DNA of 64,000 nt from Armigeres subalbatus. Its lineage: Eukaryota > Arthropoda > Insecta > Diptera > Culicidae. Both the position numbers and the translations under genes were made by a program. Shown here piece by piece: positions 34,373 to 46,216 of the stretch (within the stretch, counting starts at the first letter, position 1; each line of letters opens with the position of its first letter). The notes below the pieces were generated by a model that was given only the letters and a program-made list of their open reading frames with translations, ran no database searches and had not been told where the DNA came from. The stretch is from contig NC_085139.1 of NCBI RefSeq assembly GCF_024139115.2, forward strand, positions 868,001-932,000. The letters run 5' to 3'.

Positions 34373-34704
34373 AAAAGTGTAATTGAGCCTACCAGAATCG
34401 TTGCATATGTACGAACCTACTGCCTGCAATTTTCTGGTGCTTGCTTTGTTCGCGAGTATGGCAGTATTTTGTTCACGAGTAAAAATCACAGTCGCGAGTT
34501 TTTGTGGTTTCTTCGAGTCGAATGAATAAATTTCACTTGAGATAAATACAATAATAATAATGTGTGTTTCTGCTCGAACATCCGCGAGACACATGTTCCG
34601 ATGTTGTTTTATGCCATTCTGCAAATTAATCTGAATGACATCACGAACATTTTTCGGAATTCGTTTTTCTGTTTTCTCTGCGAGTAGTAGTCATATTGGT
34701 AGTC
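34373..34704. other. Unassigned spacer
   Basis: No gene or repeat copy is recognised; several GCGAGT words occur at 34450-34500. Confidence 0.4.
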
Positions 34705-34990
34705 GTATAGCTATTGCTTCAGCCTCATGCGCAGGAGATCGTGGGTTCAATCCCAGGTCCGTTCCATTCTTCTACTTTCTATCTTTCTCTATATTTCTAT
34801 TGTTTTAGTTCTAGTTCGTTTCCTACAACCATTAAAAATTCTATCAGTTGCTTTCTCCTATCTGTCACATTGGCAGCTCGTTAACCAAGACGATCTTCTG
34901 CCCCTCGAACCTAACCCAAAACTTCAACAAATTCCACATTAACTCGTGGCAAGTGCAGAGTTGTATTCGGCTTGCAGTGGGCGAACTAAC
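34705..34990 (+). mobile_element. tRNA-headed SINE, third family, second copy
   Basis: Box B-like GTGGGTTCAATCCCAGG at 34739-34755 and the following CTTCTACTTTCTATCTTTC, GTTAACCAAGACGA and GTATTCGGCTTGCAGTGG correspond in order to the copy at 13322-13850. The box A region is more decayed. Confidence 0.55.
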
Positions 34991-35463
34991 AAATTAGATC
35001 ACTTGTAATGTACATTGAAGATGAGTGCTAGTCCCAAGCAAACATTTGTTGGTTCTCTGTGCAAGAATTAGAAGGAAAAGTCTGTAGGATTTGTAGTAAA
35101 AATCTTTGCAATTTACTCAACCTTTTCTTAGGATTATTCAAGCTATTTCAAACGATGAATAATCATCGGCTACTTGAATCTATGAACAGATCAATATCTT
35201 GCTCGATATCGGTATCAAGGTCATTCGAAGTCTCACGCAGCCGAGTGACATCCAAAGCACATGTCATCATCACATACGTCCCCAGGGCAGAATAATCGCC
35301 TCTTTTGCTCATACTTAAAAATGTTGTTTCACATTTTAAAGACATTCGCCACCCGACTTGTAACTTGATGGATGTGTGTAATTCAACCTCAACTTGAGGT
35401 CCATTTATCTATATTTTCCAGATCGTGTTCAACTCTCAAACTGCCGGGACGAATCTTGACAAG
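34991..35463. other. Unassigned stretch
   Basis: No gene or repeat is recognised. Confidence 0.45.
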
Positions 35464-35467
35464 TTAA

Positions 35468-36637
35468 AACAGCTCGTTCTCGGTCAACTAAAATGCAAGC
35501 GGTTGCAACTGTGACCAAGGGGAATAATAGTTCCAGAAAGTAGACGGGTAAAACGCTCAGGATGACCCTCCTTCTTTTAGAGGGGGGAGTTTTGAAGTGT
35601 GGCACAATTTTTTTTTAATGACCACCGAATAGGTTCCGGAAACCCGGAATATCCAGTATAAAAGGCCAACATAGGACCATGGGATAAACGGGTCTTCCGA
35701 CACCTCAAACTTCTCAGAATCTCATGAGCAATTTAGAAAACGCCATATTTGCTTTGTAGGGTAAAACTGGTCATGCAATGGCCACAGAACAGGTTCCGGA
35801 AACCCATGGTTCTATTGCCTTCTAGCATAGTATAGCATAGTTACGGCATACTTCGTAGATTGGACACTAGTGATACTCATGTTTTTCTTTTAAAATCCCT
35901 ATCCAGATTTCTATCATTAATCAAGGTGGGTGTGATCCTTGATTTCGATCTAGGACAAAAATCACAAAAGCATGAGGATTACTACTCCTTGCCACCCCCA
36001 TTTTCATCGTAGCATGGGGGGTGGAGTGTTGATGTAGTACTTACTTTATGAAAGCCCCCGAATTGGGTCAGATTTTGCCTGTAGCTGACAATGTGACCAA
36101 TGTAGATCTTACTTCGTAACACACAAGGCAAAGGTGTCCAGAGGCCAATTTATGTCTATTTGGCTATTGATGTTAGTCATCCACATTGACCATTAATTAC
36201 TTATACTAAAACACCTGTCATTACGCAAAAAAAATTAAAATGTAGAACATTTGCTCTTAAAAATAACTCCTTCCACACTTTAAAACTCCCCCTCTTAAAG
36301 AAGGAGGATCACCCTGGGCATGTTAAGGTCACTCTTCGCGGAATCCAAGTTTCAAAGTGCTCGCGTTTTTGGGGGCTCATTACTCGATACAGAAGCAACG
36401 CACAACTGTCATTTTTATTATTTCACGCATGCTGCGATGTAGCAAAGCTAAATCGACAAAAATGACAGTTATGCGCCGCCTCCGTATCGAGTGGTGTGCC
36501 CCCGAAAACGCGAGTACTGTGAAACTTGGATTCTGTGAAGAGTGTCCTTAACTGTCTCCTTTCTGGGAATACTATTCCTCTTGATCACAGTTGAAACCGC
36601 TTGTATTTTAGTTGAAAATTGACCGACAACGAGCTGT
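35468..36637. mobile_element. TTAA-flanked element with about 150-bp inverted ends
   Basis: The left arm (AACAGCTCGTTCTCGGTCAA onward to about 35607) and right arm are inverted copies. On the minus strand the right arm begins ACAGCTCGTTGTCGGTCAAT and includes GAGGGGGAGTTTTAAAGTGT. TTAA lies at 35464-35467 and 36638-36641. Inside, GGTTCCGGAAACCC is repeated at about 35632 and 35792 as part of a 160-bp imperfect tandem. No transposase is present; TTAA targets are typical of piggyBac and Kolobok groups. Confidence 0.7.
36327..36547. mobile_element. Palindromic TTAA MITE nested in the TTAA element
   Basis: Nearly the whole 221 bp is one palindrome: GGTCACTCTTCGCGGAATCC on the left and, inverted, GGACACTCTTCACAGAATCC on the right, then AAGTTTCA, CGCGTTTT and the centre near 36437. 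It is flanked by TTAA at 36323-36326 and 36548-36551, and it interrupts the right arm of the surrounding element. It is non-coding and would fold into a long hairpin. Confidence 0.8.
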
Positions 36638-36641
36638 TTAA

Positions 36642-38575
36642 GATTCTCCCAGCAGGTCTACTATAAATTCATATTTTTAATAAATTATCTTTAGGTAAAT
36701 TTGTATATTTAAAATACTTTTCCTGTTTATATTTTCACTACTACCCTTAACCACTTGACATCAGCATAACACGATTTTCTGGGCTTCTACATTGTATAAA
36801 ACTATACAGTTATTGCATTTTTTCAGATTTCTCTTTGTGGCGCGCTTAAGATGTTATCATTTTAAATTGTTTACCGATGAAATTACCGAGAAAACGTTTT
36901 AATTATGCTCCACAAGAAAAGAGTGCGATGCTATAACGGCTCGAGGGTGTTACCCAAGCGAATTGCATTGACCACGATAAATATTATTGCAAAGCTTGTT
37001 TCACAATTGACCGGCGCATAATGCATTGGAACTAAATCGGAACTGTACGAAAGAAGAGCCACAAGAAAATTATCATTCGTCCAATCAGGAACCTCGCTGG
37101 CTGACGCAGCCTACAGTCATCTGCGTTGGATTATCGTTTCGGAGCTGTGCTTACAGGTCTGACCTATGATGCATAAAAAAGCCAATTCACACGTTTTTCA
37201 TTTCTCTTGTGTGCCCCTCGCAAGCCCACTGGCAGCACCTTATGAGAGATAAATTTACATTAACCAAGAAGTGGAATCGTGTAATCAGCGGGACCTACAA
37301 CCCGACACCAATGTCAAATAAAAAATGGTACCTTTTTACAATCCTTGCTTGGTGCTGTCGAGGTTAGGTCCTTCTTTGGTCTCCTGTCGTTTTCGGATAT
37401 ATGAAAAAAAAAAGACAACAACTCTAGTTTTTGCTTTATGGCACACGGGACATAACTCTTGATTACCGTAAATTACTCTAATTTTTATGTTTTATTCATG
37501 TTACCTTTCATGTTTATGGTTACCACTCGCTAATTATGATTGTGCTCTCGATCTCATAAACAAGAATTCATAATTAAAACACACTGAGACCCAACAGCAT
37601 TGTGGGATGCTGCGTCCTGTCAGCTGAAGAAACTCCGTCCAGACACTTTGGCGTCCCGTTTCACTGCGATCTCGGATGGTGAAAAATGACCTTTTAATGT
37701 TCCCAGCATTCGTCGCCTAGAATTTCCCTGCTTTTGAAGTTGAACGGTTTTGCGGTCACCAGCAGCAGCGACATCGCAGCACTTGCGGATGGAAATTAAG
37801 GACTTTTGTAGATAAATGGGGTTCGGTTGATTCTCCTTGCGCGAAGGAAGAAAAACGACTGTCAAGATGCTGCTGGTATCGTAACGCGAGAGGTGGATGT
37901 TGTTTGTTATCGGTTGGGAAAGCTTTGCGGAAAAAAGGAACAAAATTCTTGCAGCATTAGAAAAGATGCTTTTGCACGCTCAAGGAGAGCTGTCGGAAAA
38001 GGAGAGCAAGGAAAAAAATGTTTGCAGAAAATATAGAATCTATCTTTTTACCGTAAGAAGCTATACATCAAGTTGATTTATTGTCACAGATACGACAGCT
38101 TAAATTGCATCTCACACCACCCGAAAAAAATGAAATTAAACTCTCCCCTAAGTAAAAACTAAGAAGCACGCCGACGTGACACAGGGTGGAGAAGAATGTG
38201 GTGAGCATGCTAACACTCATTCCGCGTGTGGAGGCGTAGGAGAAAGTGACGAGAAAGTGGTCTCTCTTCCGTTGTGCCTGCCTTTTTGATTTTTCCCCGG
38301 TAGCTTCCACTCCCGGGAATGTTTCGGTCCAGCTTCTAGTAGCGCCCCGCACAACCGCTTTCCCTGGGGCTCCGAAAATACCTATCGGTAAATGCCACTG
38401 GTGTTGTTTTGTTTTACTTTGACTCCGGTTGCCCCAGTCATCATCGTTCACATGGTTGGGAAGGTTGTCGAATGGACCGAAATGTTGGAGGTCGAATTTG
38501 AAATTATTGCTCCTTTTGTAAAATTTAAAGCAACTGTTACTGAATCATTATTAAATTGCGATATTATTTTAAAAT
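36642..38575. other. Unassigned, mostly non-repetitive stretch
   Basis: No gene is recognised. The part at 37570-38390 is less AT-rich and open in several frames on both strands (for example 37620-37943 minus, 38068-38451 minus), but no domain is visible. Confidence 0.45.
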
Positions 38576-38855
38576 TTTCTTTTTCTTATCTGGCTCTAAA
38601 TTCCAACTGAAACTTGGCCTGCTTTTCAACTTAGTATTATCTTGGCATTTCCTCAGTTATCAATTGAAAGCTTTTCCATGCCCGCCATCGCATGAGTATG
38701 TATCTTGTGTGGCAAGTACAACGCATACACTATTCCCCGGGAGTCGAGAGTGTTTCCAACCCGATAACATCCTAGACCAGAACGAGAATCGAACTCGCCA
38801 TCTCCGGATTGACAATCCTACGCCTTTGCATGCAAGGCTAACTGGAGACCCCTAT
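38576..38855 (-). mobile_element. Second tRNA-SINE family, minus-strand copy
   Basis: On the minus strand: GGGGTCTCCAGTTAGCCTTG (box A), CGAGTTCGATTCTCG (box B), GTCTAGGATGTTATCGGG, then TTGAAAAGCAGGCCAAGTTT and TTGGAATTTAGAGCC with a decayed A/GAA tail. Same order of parts as 25667-25910. Confidence 0.7.
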
Positions 38856-39056
38856 TAATTAAAAATACCATCAGCAATTATGCTATGCTGAAATTGCTAT
38901 GGAATGCTTTTGATGGTATACATATATTGGTATTATTTTGGGTATTACCAGATCAATCGCTTAAGCACAGGGAACCAACAGAAGAATTCATGTCATGTGG
39001 TTATCTTGTTTAGACGGGACGGAATTCTTAGGTTGGTCCCTTAGGGAGACTTTTAG
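38856..39056. other. Unassigned spacer
   Basis: No gene or repeat is recognised. Confidence 0.45.
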
Positions 39057-39158
39057 CCCAGTCAACACAAGATCGTATATGATGGCGTATACATGTACGT
39101 ATATCGCATCCACTTTAGCATCTTTTGTTGCATCATATACTATTTTGTGTTGACTGGG
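39057..39158. mobile_element. 102-bp palindromic MITE
   Basis: The ends CCCAGTCAACACAAGATCGT and, inverted, CCCAGTCAACACAAAATAGT continue into ATATGATG on both sides. It is a short relative of the MITE at 14651. Confidence 0.7.
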
Positions 39159-41754
39159 AAGGTCTACCCTATTTGTTTTAATAGTTATGAACTAAATCGA
39201 AAATAAAAAAATCACTTAAATAAATTATCTCTTATGAATCAGTGCCAATGTTTCGTTTTTCTGAAAAGATAACTTCGGTATTCAAAGTGAAGTTTCATTT
39301 CGACCGTTTTTCTCTTCGATCAAACAAACCCAACACCTCCAGCAATGCGGGCAGAAACAAAATTTGTCCTCTGTATTTCTCGTTTCGAGTTTCCTTCTGC
39401 TGATGGTTGATATATTTCTTCTATATTATAATGTGCGTTCTGCTCTTCTCCTCCGCCGTGTGCCCACTGGTCGTACGAACACACAAGCCCAATTGTGGGT
39501 GGAATGCTGTGTAGTCCTCTGCCTATTCTTTTTGTTGAACGGCACCAGTGACACCGGTAGGTACTGGCCGGTGATATATGGCAAATTAAGGAAAGAAGAC
39601 AGTTTGGGCCATATTTTGCTCAAGAGCCTTGGGGTTCTTCCTAGGGAGCACAGCTGAAGAAATTCTTTATGTACGCACAATTGTTTCCCTTTTTTGTTCG
39701 GGATCCAATGTGAAAAATTTTACTCTTGGGAAAAAGACATAGTTTACCTTTTTTGGAAACAGCAAATTCTACACGATATTGGATGTCGTCTTCAAATTAC
39801 ATAACAGTTCGAAAACATGCACCGATTCGTTATGAACAGCTCTAGATTATTAATTCACATTTGATTAACGAGCTGTGAGATGGAAGCCATTTAGACGCCA
39901 CATTGTTTGCTCAAATGTTGTACAACGGTTTGCCGCCGATCATAAATCTCGCACTTGAGAGAGCCCGAGGATGATAGTGAGAAACGGAATATAAGATGAT
40001 ACATTAACTTCCCCCAATTTGATCACAGGGAAATTTTAATACCACGCAATATGTTACCACTGGGGGAATATGGAAAAGAGTTACCACTAGACTATTTTAA
40101 ATTGTCTGAACATTTTGCTTCCCATCCGAGGGCTGCTGGCTGCTGGCCGTATAATCCATATAAATAAGAGATAAATTATGTAAAAACCGCTCTCTCCTCC
40201 AACTTTCCACGAAAAACGAGACTCACACCGAATAATAATTTTAAATTGTCATAAATCATAAGAACAAAACACCAGCTGCTAACACATAATTTTCCTATTT
40301 TTCCTCCTGCTTGATCTCAATTTCCTTTTGCCACACTCCACCGCAGCTTCCATCAAAACCACCACTATTTCACTTTTCCTGTGCACCAGGATATGTTTTA
40401 TGCATAAGTTTAGAACATTTTCCTACAGACCGCTTGCGTTGTAAAAGAAGTTCACGAACGTGCCCTCGGAGAGCTCGTTGACTGGACCCGTGCATAACCG
40501 AGGGGCGGACAGGAAACGTACGTTGGCAGAGGCAAACGACGTGTGCGTGTGTTCCAGTTTAATTTTTCCAACTCGTACACATTTTCCGCCCCATTTGTAA
40601 ACTACCATACAATAGTGTACGGGGACGCCGAAGGGATAACGAACGATGATGCAACCAAATCGAAGCAAATGAAGTGTCGCCTCTCAGTGCCTCTCTCTGT
40701 GATCGAGAGAGTGCGGCCATAATTTATCCCTGCTGACAAAACATCAACTAACGAGGGTCGAAGCTCGAGGATCATGAGTAGTTTGGTTGGAATAAATTTG
40801 TTATCTTTTTTGTATTGTTGAAATGTTCGAATCAGTGAGTTATTTGTCATTGGTATTCATTTAAAACATGCTCGAGCTACTTGCCATGATGCAACCAAAC
40901 TAAAACTCGATTGAAACCCATCGCTCAAACAATTAGAAATTTCCGAATCCGCGACTATGCGTATATGCGGGACCAACTACGAAAAATCCGATTCATTCCA
41001 CGTACGTTATGGTTGCCGTTCTGCCGGGAAATTCCCGGATTGGAACTGTGTGTGATTGTTGGGCTGCGTGAGCACATGACCCGCGTGTGCGTATTTTCAG
41101 CAAATGGTGATACCATAAATCAATGGAGTCATTCATTTTTCATGCCTTCGCTGTCCGGAATAAATCGATTTATGAACATTACACTGTTATTTATGAATTC
41201 GGAAATAAATTTCTCAAAAAGGAGGCAAAACAAAAACAGTCAGCTATGCTACTGCCAAGCGATTTGGGGTAAGATATTATTTTTTGTACAAACAAGTAAT
41301 GTAGAATGAAGCAATTTGATATTTTTAATTCGATTAAATCTGTTTTATCTACTAAAACCTATAACAAATGATAGTCACTTCGTTGAATAATGTTCCTGTG
41401 ATATAAAAATGTAGAGTTTCGAATACACAATTACAATAAGCTAATATTTGAAAATTATCTAGGGTTACTGCTCCTGGACTTCATCTCATAGCTCCGATAT
41501 TTATTCCACGAAAAACAAAGCAATGAAAAGGTATTTGATTTGATTCTTATTTTTGTGATTTTTTTCAGCAGTGAGCACGCATGTTAGCAAAAAGAAGCGA
41601 CGAAATTGGTGCCGTATTTCTTTGTTTCGCGATGAGATGAATATATGTTCAGTAAGATGGAAAACGGAACAGTTCCCCTACGTTTAGCTTATTTTGATAG
41701 ATTGGATCCTGGCAAAATTTTGTTTATTGATGCGCCTTCATAAGTGCAGCATAT
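39159..41754. other. Long unique stretch, possible regulatory DNA
   Basis: No repeat copy is recognised over 2.6 kb and composition is more balanced than elsewhere, particularly 40420-41110. Open frames (39364-39657, 40911-41309) have no known domain. Unique sequence of this kind in a transposon-rich region may be conserved non-coding DNA, but nothing in the sequence proves it. Confidence 0.35.
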
Positions 41755-42035
41755 TTGCTGAGCAAATCTATGTCAAAAGGAAGAAGGTCAAAAGGTCGAA
41801 AGGCAAAAGGTCGAAAGTACAAAAGGTCGAAAGTACAAAAGGTTGAAAGTACCAATGGTCGAAAGTACGAAAAGTCGAAGGATAGAAGGTCGATAGGACA
41901 AAAACCGAAAGGACAATGGTCGAATGGACAAACGGTCGAAAGGACAGGTTGAAAAAAAAATGTTAAACCAAAAGGTGGAAGGGACAAAATATCGATGAGA
42001 CAGAAGATCGACAGAACGAATAGTCAAATAGACAG
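41755..42035 (+). repeat. Degenerate purine-rich minisatellite
   Basis: A 9-17-bp word around AAAGGTCGAAAGTACAAAAG and GGTCGAAAGGAC recurs about 20 times with heavy variation. Open frames across it are low-complexity products of the repeat. The reverse complement of this repeat occurs at 49948-50240. Confidence 0.75.
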
Positions 42036-42455
42036 AGATTAGAGGTTCCATTCTAGTAATCATAGGCTGTTCTTACGAGTTATGCTTTATATTTTAAACA
42101 GACGCTATTCTTTTGTACACTCAACCTAAATTTTTGTTTTTGTTTATACACCCAAATTTTAGTTTTCGCTCTAAACAATCATTTTGCTTTTCAAATCCGA
42201 TATATACAATGTGGCAAGAATATTAAATTCGCAATTTTGTCAATTTCAGATTCATAGAATTTGGTTATTTAGTTTCCAATTAATTTTTAATCTCATTTGA
42301 GCAACCTTTGGATTTTATATTATTGAACAGCATTGAATATACTTTTTGTAAATTTGAACAATTAAAAACTACAAAAAAATTAAACTACCCCGTCTAAAGG
42401 CGGTCTTAGCCGTTAGAGGGTTACTAGTTGACTTCATCAAATGAAACAATTATAA

Positions 42456-42542
42456 GGGTCCGTTCACAAATTATGAAACGCAAATTCAGGCAATTCTTTA
42501 CCCCTGTCTACTTTACAGCGTACGTAATTTATGAATGGTTTC
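42456..42542. mobile_element. Short MITE relative
   Basis: The left end GGGTCCGTTCACAAATTATG and right end GCGTACGTAATTTATGAATG form an imperfect inverted repeat of the same kind as 33812-33976, with most of the centre missing. Confidence 0.5.
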
Positions 42543-43159
42543 TAATACAGTCCCATCCCGATTTTGGCAACACCCGTTTTTGTCTACCCCCGATTTTGGC
42601 AACACCCGTTTTTGGCAACATTTTCTTCCCGATTTTGGCAACAACCTCGAAAACATGTTTTTTATTACTTTTTAGAGCTAAATCCTTTTTATTAATATGT
42701 TATAGGATAAAAAAAACCAAAAGTGAATATCATTAAGGTTTATATGCGTATTATGGGCTCTGTACAAATAGTGGACACTTTCACTGAAAAAAATAATCAC
42801 CACTCGAATCACCGCTCATTGCAAACAATTTCTATTGTAACTTTTCTGCTCTTTTTATTCACGTTTTCCATGTCCCTATTTACAGTACCCTAATCTAACC
42901 AGCCCACCGTAGAATGTCGTATTTTTGGCATTCTCACTGATTTTGTCGTCGACAAGCCGACTCACACCGTTGTACATAGTACAACACCTATGCTGACCGA
43001 TGCTGCATAAGTGATCCAGGAGCAAGCAAGCCCCATTAGATTTAATTGATAGTGCGATTTTCTAAATGCGTTATATAGCCATCAAGTCGTTATGCTCATT
43101 ATGCGCCTCTTTTCTGATATCAGCCGAGAAACTGTCATTTCCAACTGTCATTTCCACAT

Positions 43160-43640
43160 CCACTGCTGTACGTTACCAGTCACGCAATCAACAGAGGATC
43201 CGTAAATCGTCTTCCACCTGATCGATCCACCTTGATCGCTGCATACCTCGCCTTATTGTGCCTGTCGGATCGTTGTAGAGAACCATTTTTACTCCAAGTG
43301 TGCGTTGGTCCTCTACAAGTATTGTCCAGATCTCGTGTCCACGGAGGACTATCGCCACCGGTTTAATAAGGGAATCTGGTTGGTACGGCACGGTACGTCC
43401 AAAGTATGTACGCTTTCCTGCCACGTTGCGTCTCCGAATTTGTCTGCTGGTATCGTTATCGAAGGTCAAGTGAGCCCAAGTACACGAATTATTCAACCAC
43501 CTTGATTTTGTTGCCATTGATATACAAGCTCGTGATGAATGGCCGTTGTCTTCTCTTGAGCCTACTTCGTCTTCAACGTGTTAATGACTAGTCCGATCTG
43601 CTTTGCTTCCTTCTTCGGTTTGATGTAGGATTCTTCCATC
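43160..43640 (-). pseudogene. Decayed RTE LINE fragment
   Basis: On the minus strand pieces of the same C-terminal region as 3199-3899 appear: NDTSRQIRRRNVAGKRTYFG, VLRGHEIWTILVEDQRTLGV, DPTGTIRRGMQRSRWIDQ and VEDDLRILC. About 55 codons between QRTLGV and NDPTG are deleted, and the RTYFG-KTLR segment is garbled. It is older than the copy at 3199. No 3' microsatellite is recognisable. Confidence 0.65.
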
Positions 43641-43890
43641 TTTTCAAAGTTATAATAATGAAAGTAGTGCATGGAGAACTGGAGTGCGATGACCTGCAGC
43701 GAGTACCAGTTTGTCCGTAGGTTGACTGCTATCGAGTGTCAGAGGTGGCATGCCGCAAATGGTCTTCCAGCTTCCATTTGGCCACACTGTCACTCGTAGT
43801 ACGAGGTGCACATTGTGCTCATGGATCAATCATTGCCTGAAATATTCCTGGATTGAGTGCTAGGAGACCGACTAGTTCAAAGGGATTTGG

Positions 43891-44142
43891 CACAGAGAAA
43901 CAGACGTCTCACTCAACACATGTTCCATCGTTCAGCTTTTTAACGGTGGATTCAATCTTTTGTAGGTGGTCGATCGGCCACCGATGGCGCTTCCATCGGT
44001 TTTGTTTGTGTTTGACGTTTGCTCACTAACGCCATCTGGTTGCCGCTTGACCACACACAGGATATTTAGCATTGGGCGATAATGTTTTCATGACAATGAT
44101 TTTGATTGCTTTTTGTTCTAAGTGAGACGTCTGTTTCTCTGT
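43891..44142. mobile_element. hAT-type MITE with near-perfect inverted ends
   Basis: ACAGAGAAACAGACGTCTCA at the left is repeated exactly inverted at the right end. The exact 8-bp duplication GGATTTGG lies at 43883-43890 and 44143-44150. The 252-bp interior is non-coding and includes a palindromic CGATCGGCCACCGATGG region. The 22-bp perfect terminal match suggests a young insertion. Confidence 0.85.
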
Positions 44143-44958
44143 GGATTTGGTTTTATTGAGTCGAGTGTAGTTAACCCATACTCACACTACATTGGATACT
44201 CTTGACCAATGTGCAGTATGCAAATTTCTATAACCATTAACCAACAATGGAATGTCTTAAACCTTGCGTTCATTTTTTCCATAATGTCAGCGAAAGTTGT
44301 AAAAGAACTTTACTCTTAATCACACCGACCACAAGAAAGTTTTCCTCCATCAAAATCCATTATATAAGAATTCGAAATTTGTAGCACATTTAATCATCTT
44401 GTATCCGTCGGATCGCTATTTGATTTATATAGTGAATTATGATAAAAACAAGCATTTTTGGTGGACTAAAATTTATATGAGATGTCAGATTGAAGTCAGC
44501 ACTTCAATGAACTACATTAGAAACGTTTTTAAATCGCCATAATTTTTAATAAGGATGTCACAATTTTTAGTAAGGACGTGGCCGACGCTATTGTTAATTT
44601 CTAATATTATTTATTATTAAATTTGTATTATGAAATTGGCTAATTAGTTACAATATCGTTTGATTATCATTCTTGATTTTTTTTCAAATCTGTTTGAACT
44701 ACATTCTCCGAGTTATGAATAATACCGCAAAAATGTCAGTTATGATGCACGTGCATCACTTAAACACACTACACATACTTTGTAGTACATATTCTAAGTA
44801 TTTAAAATCAATCATGAAAACAAAAAAAAATTGAAATTTTGTATGAATTTTTTTTCCCGTTTTTGGCAACATCCCCATTTTGGCAACATTAAAATCCGGT
44901 CGTGTTGCCAAAATCGGGAAGGGACTGTAATAAAAATAAATTTATTATATTTGTTAAT

Positions 44959-45482
44959 CAGCGATTCCACGGGAAAAGAATAGAGTTGAAAAAAAAAAGT
45001 TGTCCAATTTTGCTCAAAATCGCTTGGTATGTTCTTCATCGAAAATAATTAGACCCGTATTTTTTTATTTTTTTATTAGGGTGACCATGTTCGATATAGG
45101 GTTACCAGAAAAATCGCTATTTTTCGAAATTTTTTATTTTTAAAAAATCATAACTTTTGAACCACTGGATCGATTTGCAATATTTTTTTATGGATAGAAA
45201 GCTTATTACTTCTAGTTCTTACTAAAATTTTTGGTTTGGTGTATTGGCGTACTCAAATTTGCTAAAATGGTCTAAAATGGCGTTTTTTAAGATTTTTTAA
45301 ATGTTGGACCACAACGACTATATATTTTTATATTTTTTTATGAAAATTCAAATATTTTTACATAACATATCAAAAATTAGAAATGTTCATCGAGCCGTTT
45401 TTGTGTAACATTTTTGAAAATTTCAAGTTTTCTGAACATACACACATGGAATGAGCATAATTTTCCATCACTTCAAAATAAC
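44959..45482. repeat. Left long terminal inverted repeat
   Basis: Pairs with 48932-49436. Divergence between the arms is moderate (scattered substitutions and homopolymer length differences), so the insertion is not recent. Shared words include GATCGATTTGCAATATTTTT (left; right arm inverse differs slightly) and ATTAGAAATGTTCATCGAGC. Confidence 0.85.
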
Positions 45483-45682
45483 TGCGGGAATCATTCTGTT
45501 GAAGTTATCAAACTTATTCCTAATAAATTCATGATAACCATGTGTACTAATCTAGTTTTATTTGTGAAGTAATGTACCTATCAAATCAAAAGTAGGGGAG
45601 GCTTGTCCAATTCTGACCCCATTAAATGTAAGAACTATAAATCACCCTCACATTGTTTAAAAGCAGAGACCAACATTGCTAG

Positions 45683-45822
45683 GGTTTACTCAACCATGGT
45701 TTACGCTTTAACTGGAACCACAATGGTCCGTTAGCGTCCTAATTCAGCATGAGTGCTCATAAGGGTTGCAGAGGCACTCATGCCGAATTTGAGTGGTAGC
45801 GTAAACCACGACTGAGTAAACT
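45683..45822. mobile_element. Palindromic MITE inside the transposon
   Basis: GTTTACTCAACCATGGTTTA on the left and, inverted, GTTTACTCAGTCGTGGTTTA on the right both continue into CGCT. An inner pair is ATTCAGCATGAGTGC / GCACTCATGCCGAAT. It lies between the left inverted repeat and the transposase gene. Confidence 0.65.
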
Positions 45823-46216
45823 TAACTATTTTGAATTATTCCACAAAAGGGTCATTTTGAGTGAACCGAACTGAAACTAGAATATATTTTTTTTAGCGTG
45901 TAGATTTTTTTTTATATTTAGTGAAGTTAAAAAATCAATTTTGAAGTCCAAAAAACACAATTTTTCCGACCAATGAAATCTACGTTGAAATTCTTTGTGT
46001 AATGAATGCTTTCCATTGGTATTATTAAAAATTTGGCAACCAGCGCTGTCTGAGAGAATCTTGGCTCTGCTATATTGAGGAATGGTAGCTCAAATCTCAA
46101 AGCTTTAGACTACAAGCAATGGTTTTCTCTGATTACCTTCAATTAAAACTCAGCATTTAATTTGATTATTTTTATTTTTCATAATATATATCAAAAAATA
46201 TTACATAGCAAAATTC

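Larger units (their letters stand above)
42548..44927. mobile_element. TA-flanked pogo/Tc1-like element without transposase
   Basis: Terminal inverted repeats CAGTCCCATCCCGATTTTGG and CAGTCCCTTCCCGATTTTGG (minus strand), each continuing CAACAC, are flanked by TA at 42546-42547 and 44928-44929. TTTTGGCAACA is repeated three to four times inside each end. CAGT-starting ends at TA targets are typical of pogo-type Tc1/mariner elements, whose DDD transposase binds such ends. No transposase ORF is visible. The interior holds a decayed RTE fragment and a hAT-type MITE. Confidence 0.7.

Noticed and set aside
41724..42063. Open frames on both strands across the minisatellite
   Set aside because: Repetitive RSKGRK- and FRPFD-like products arise from the repeat itself.
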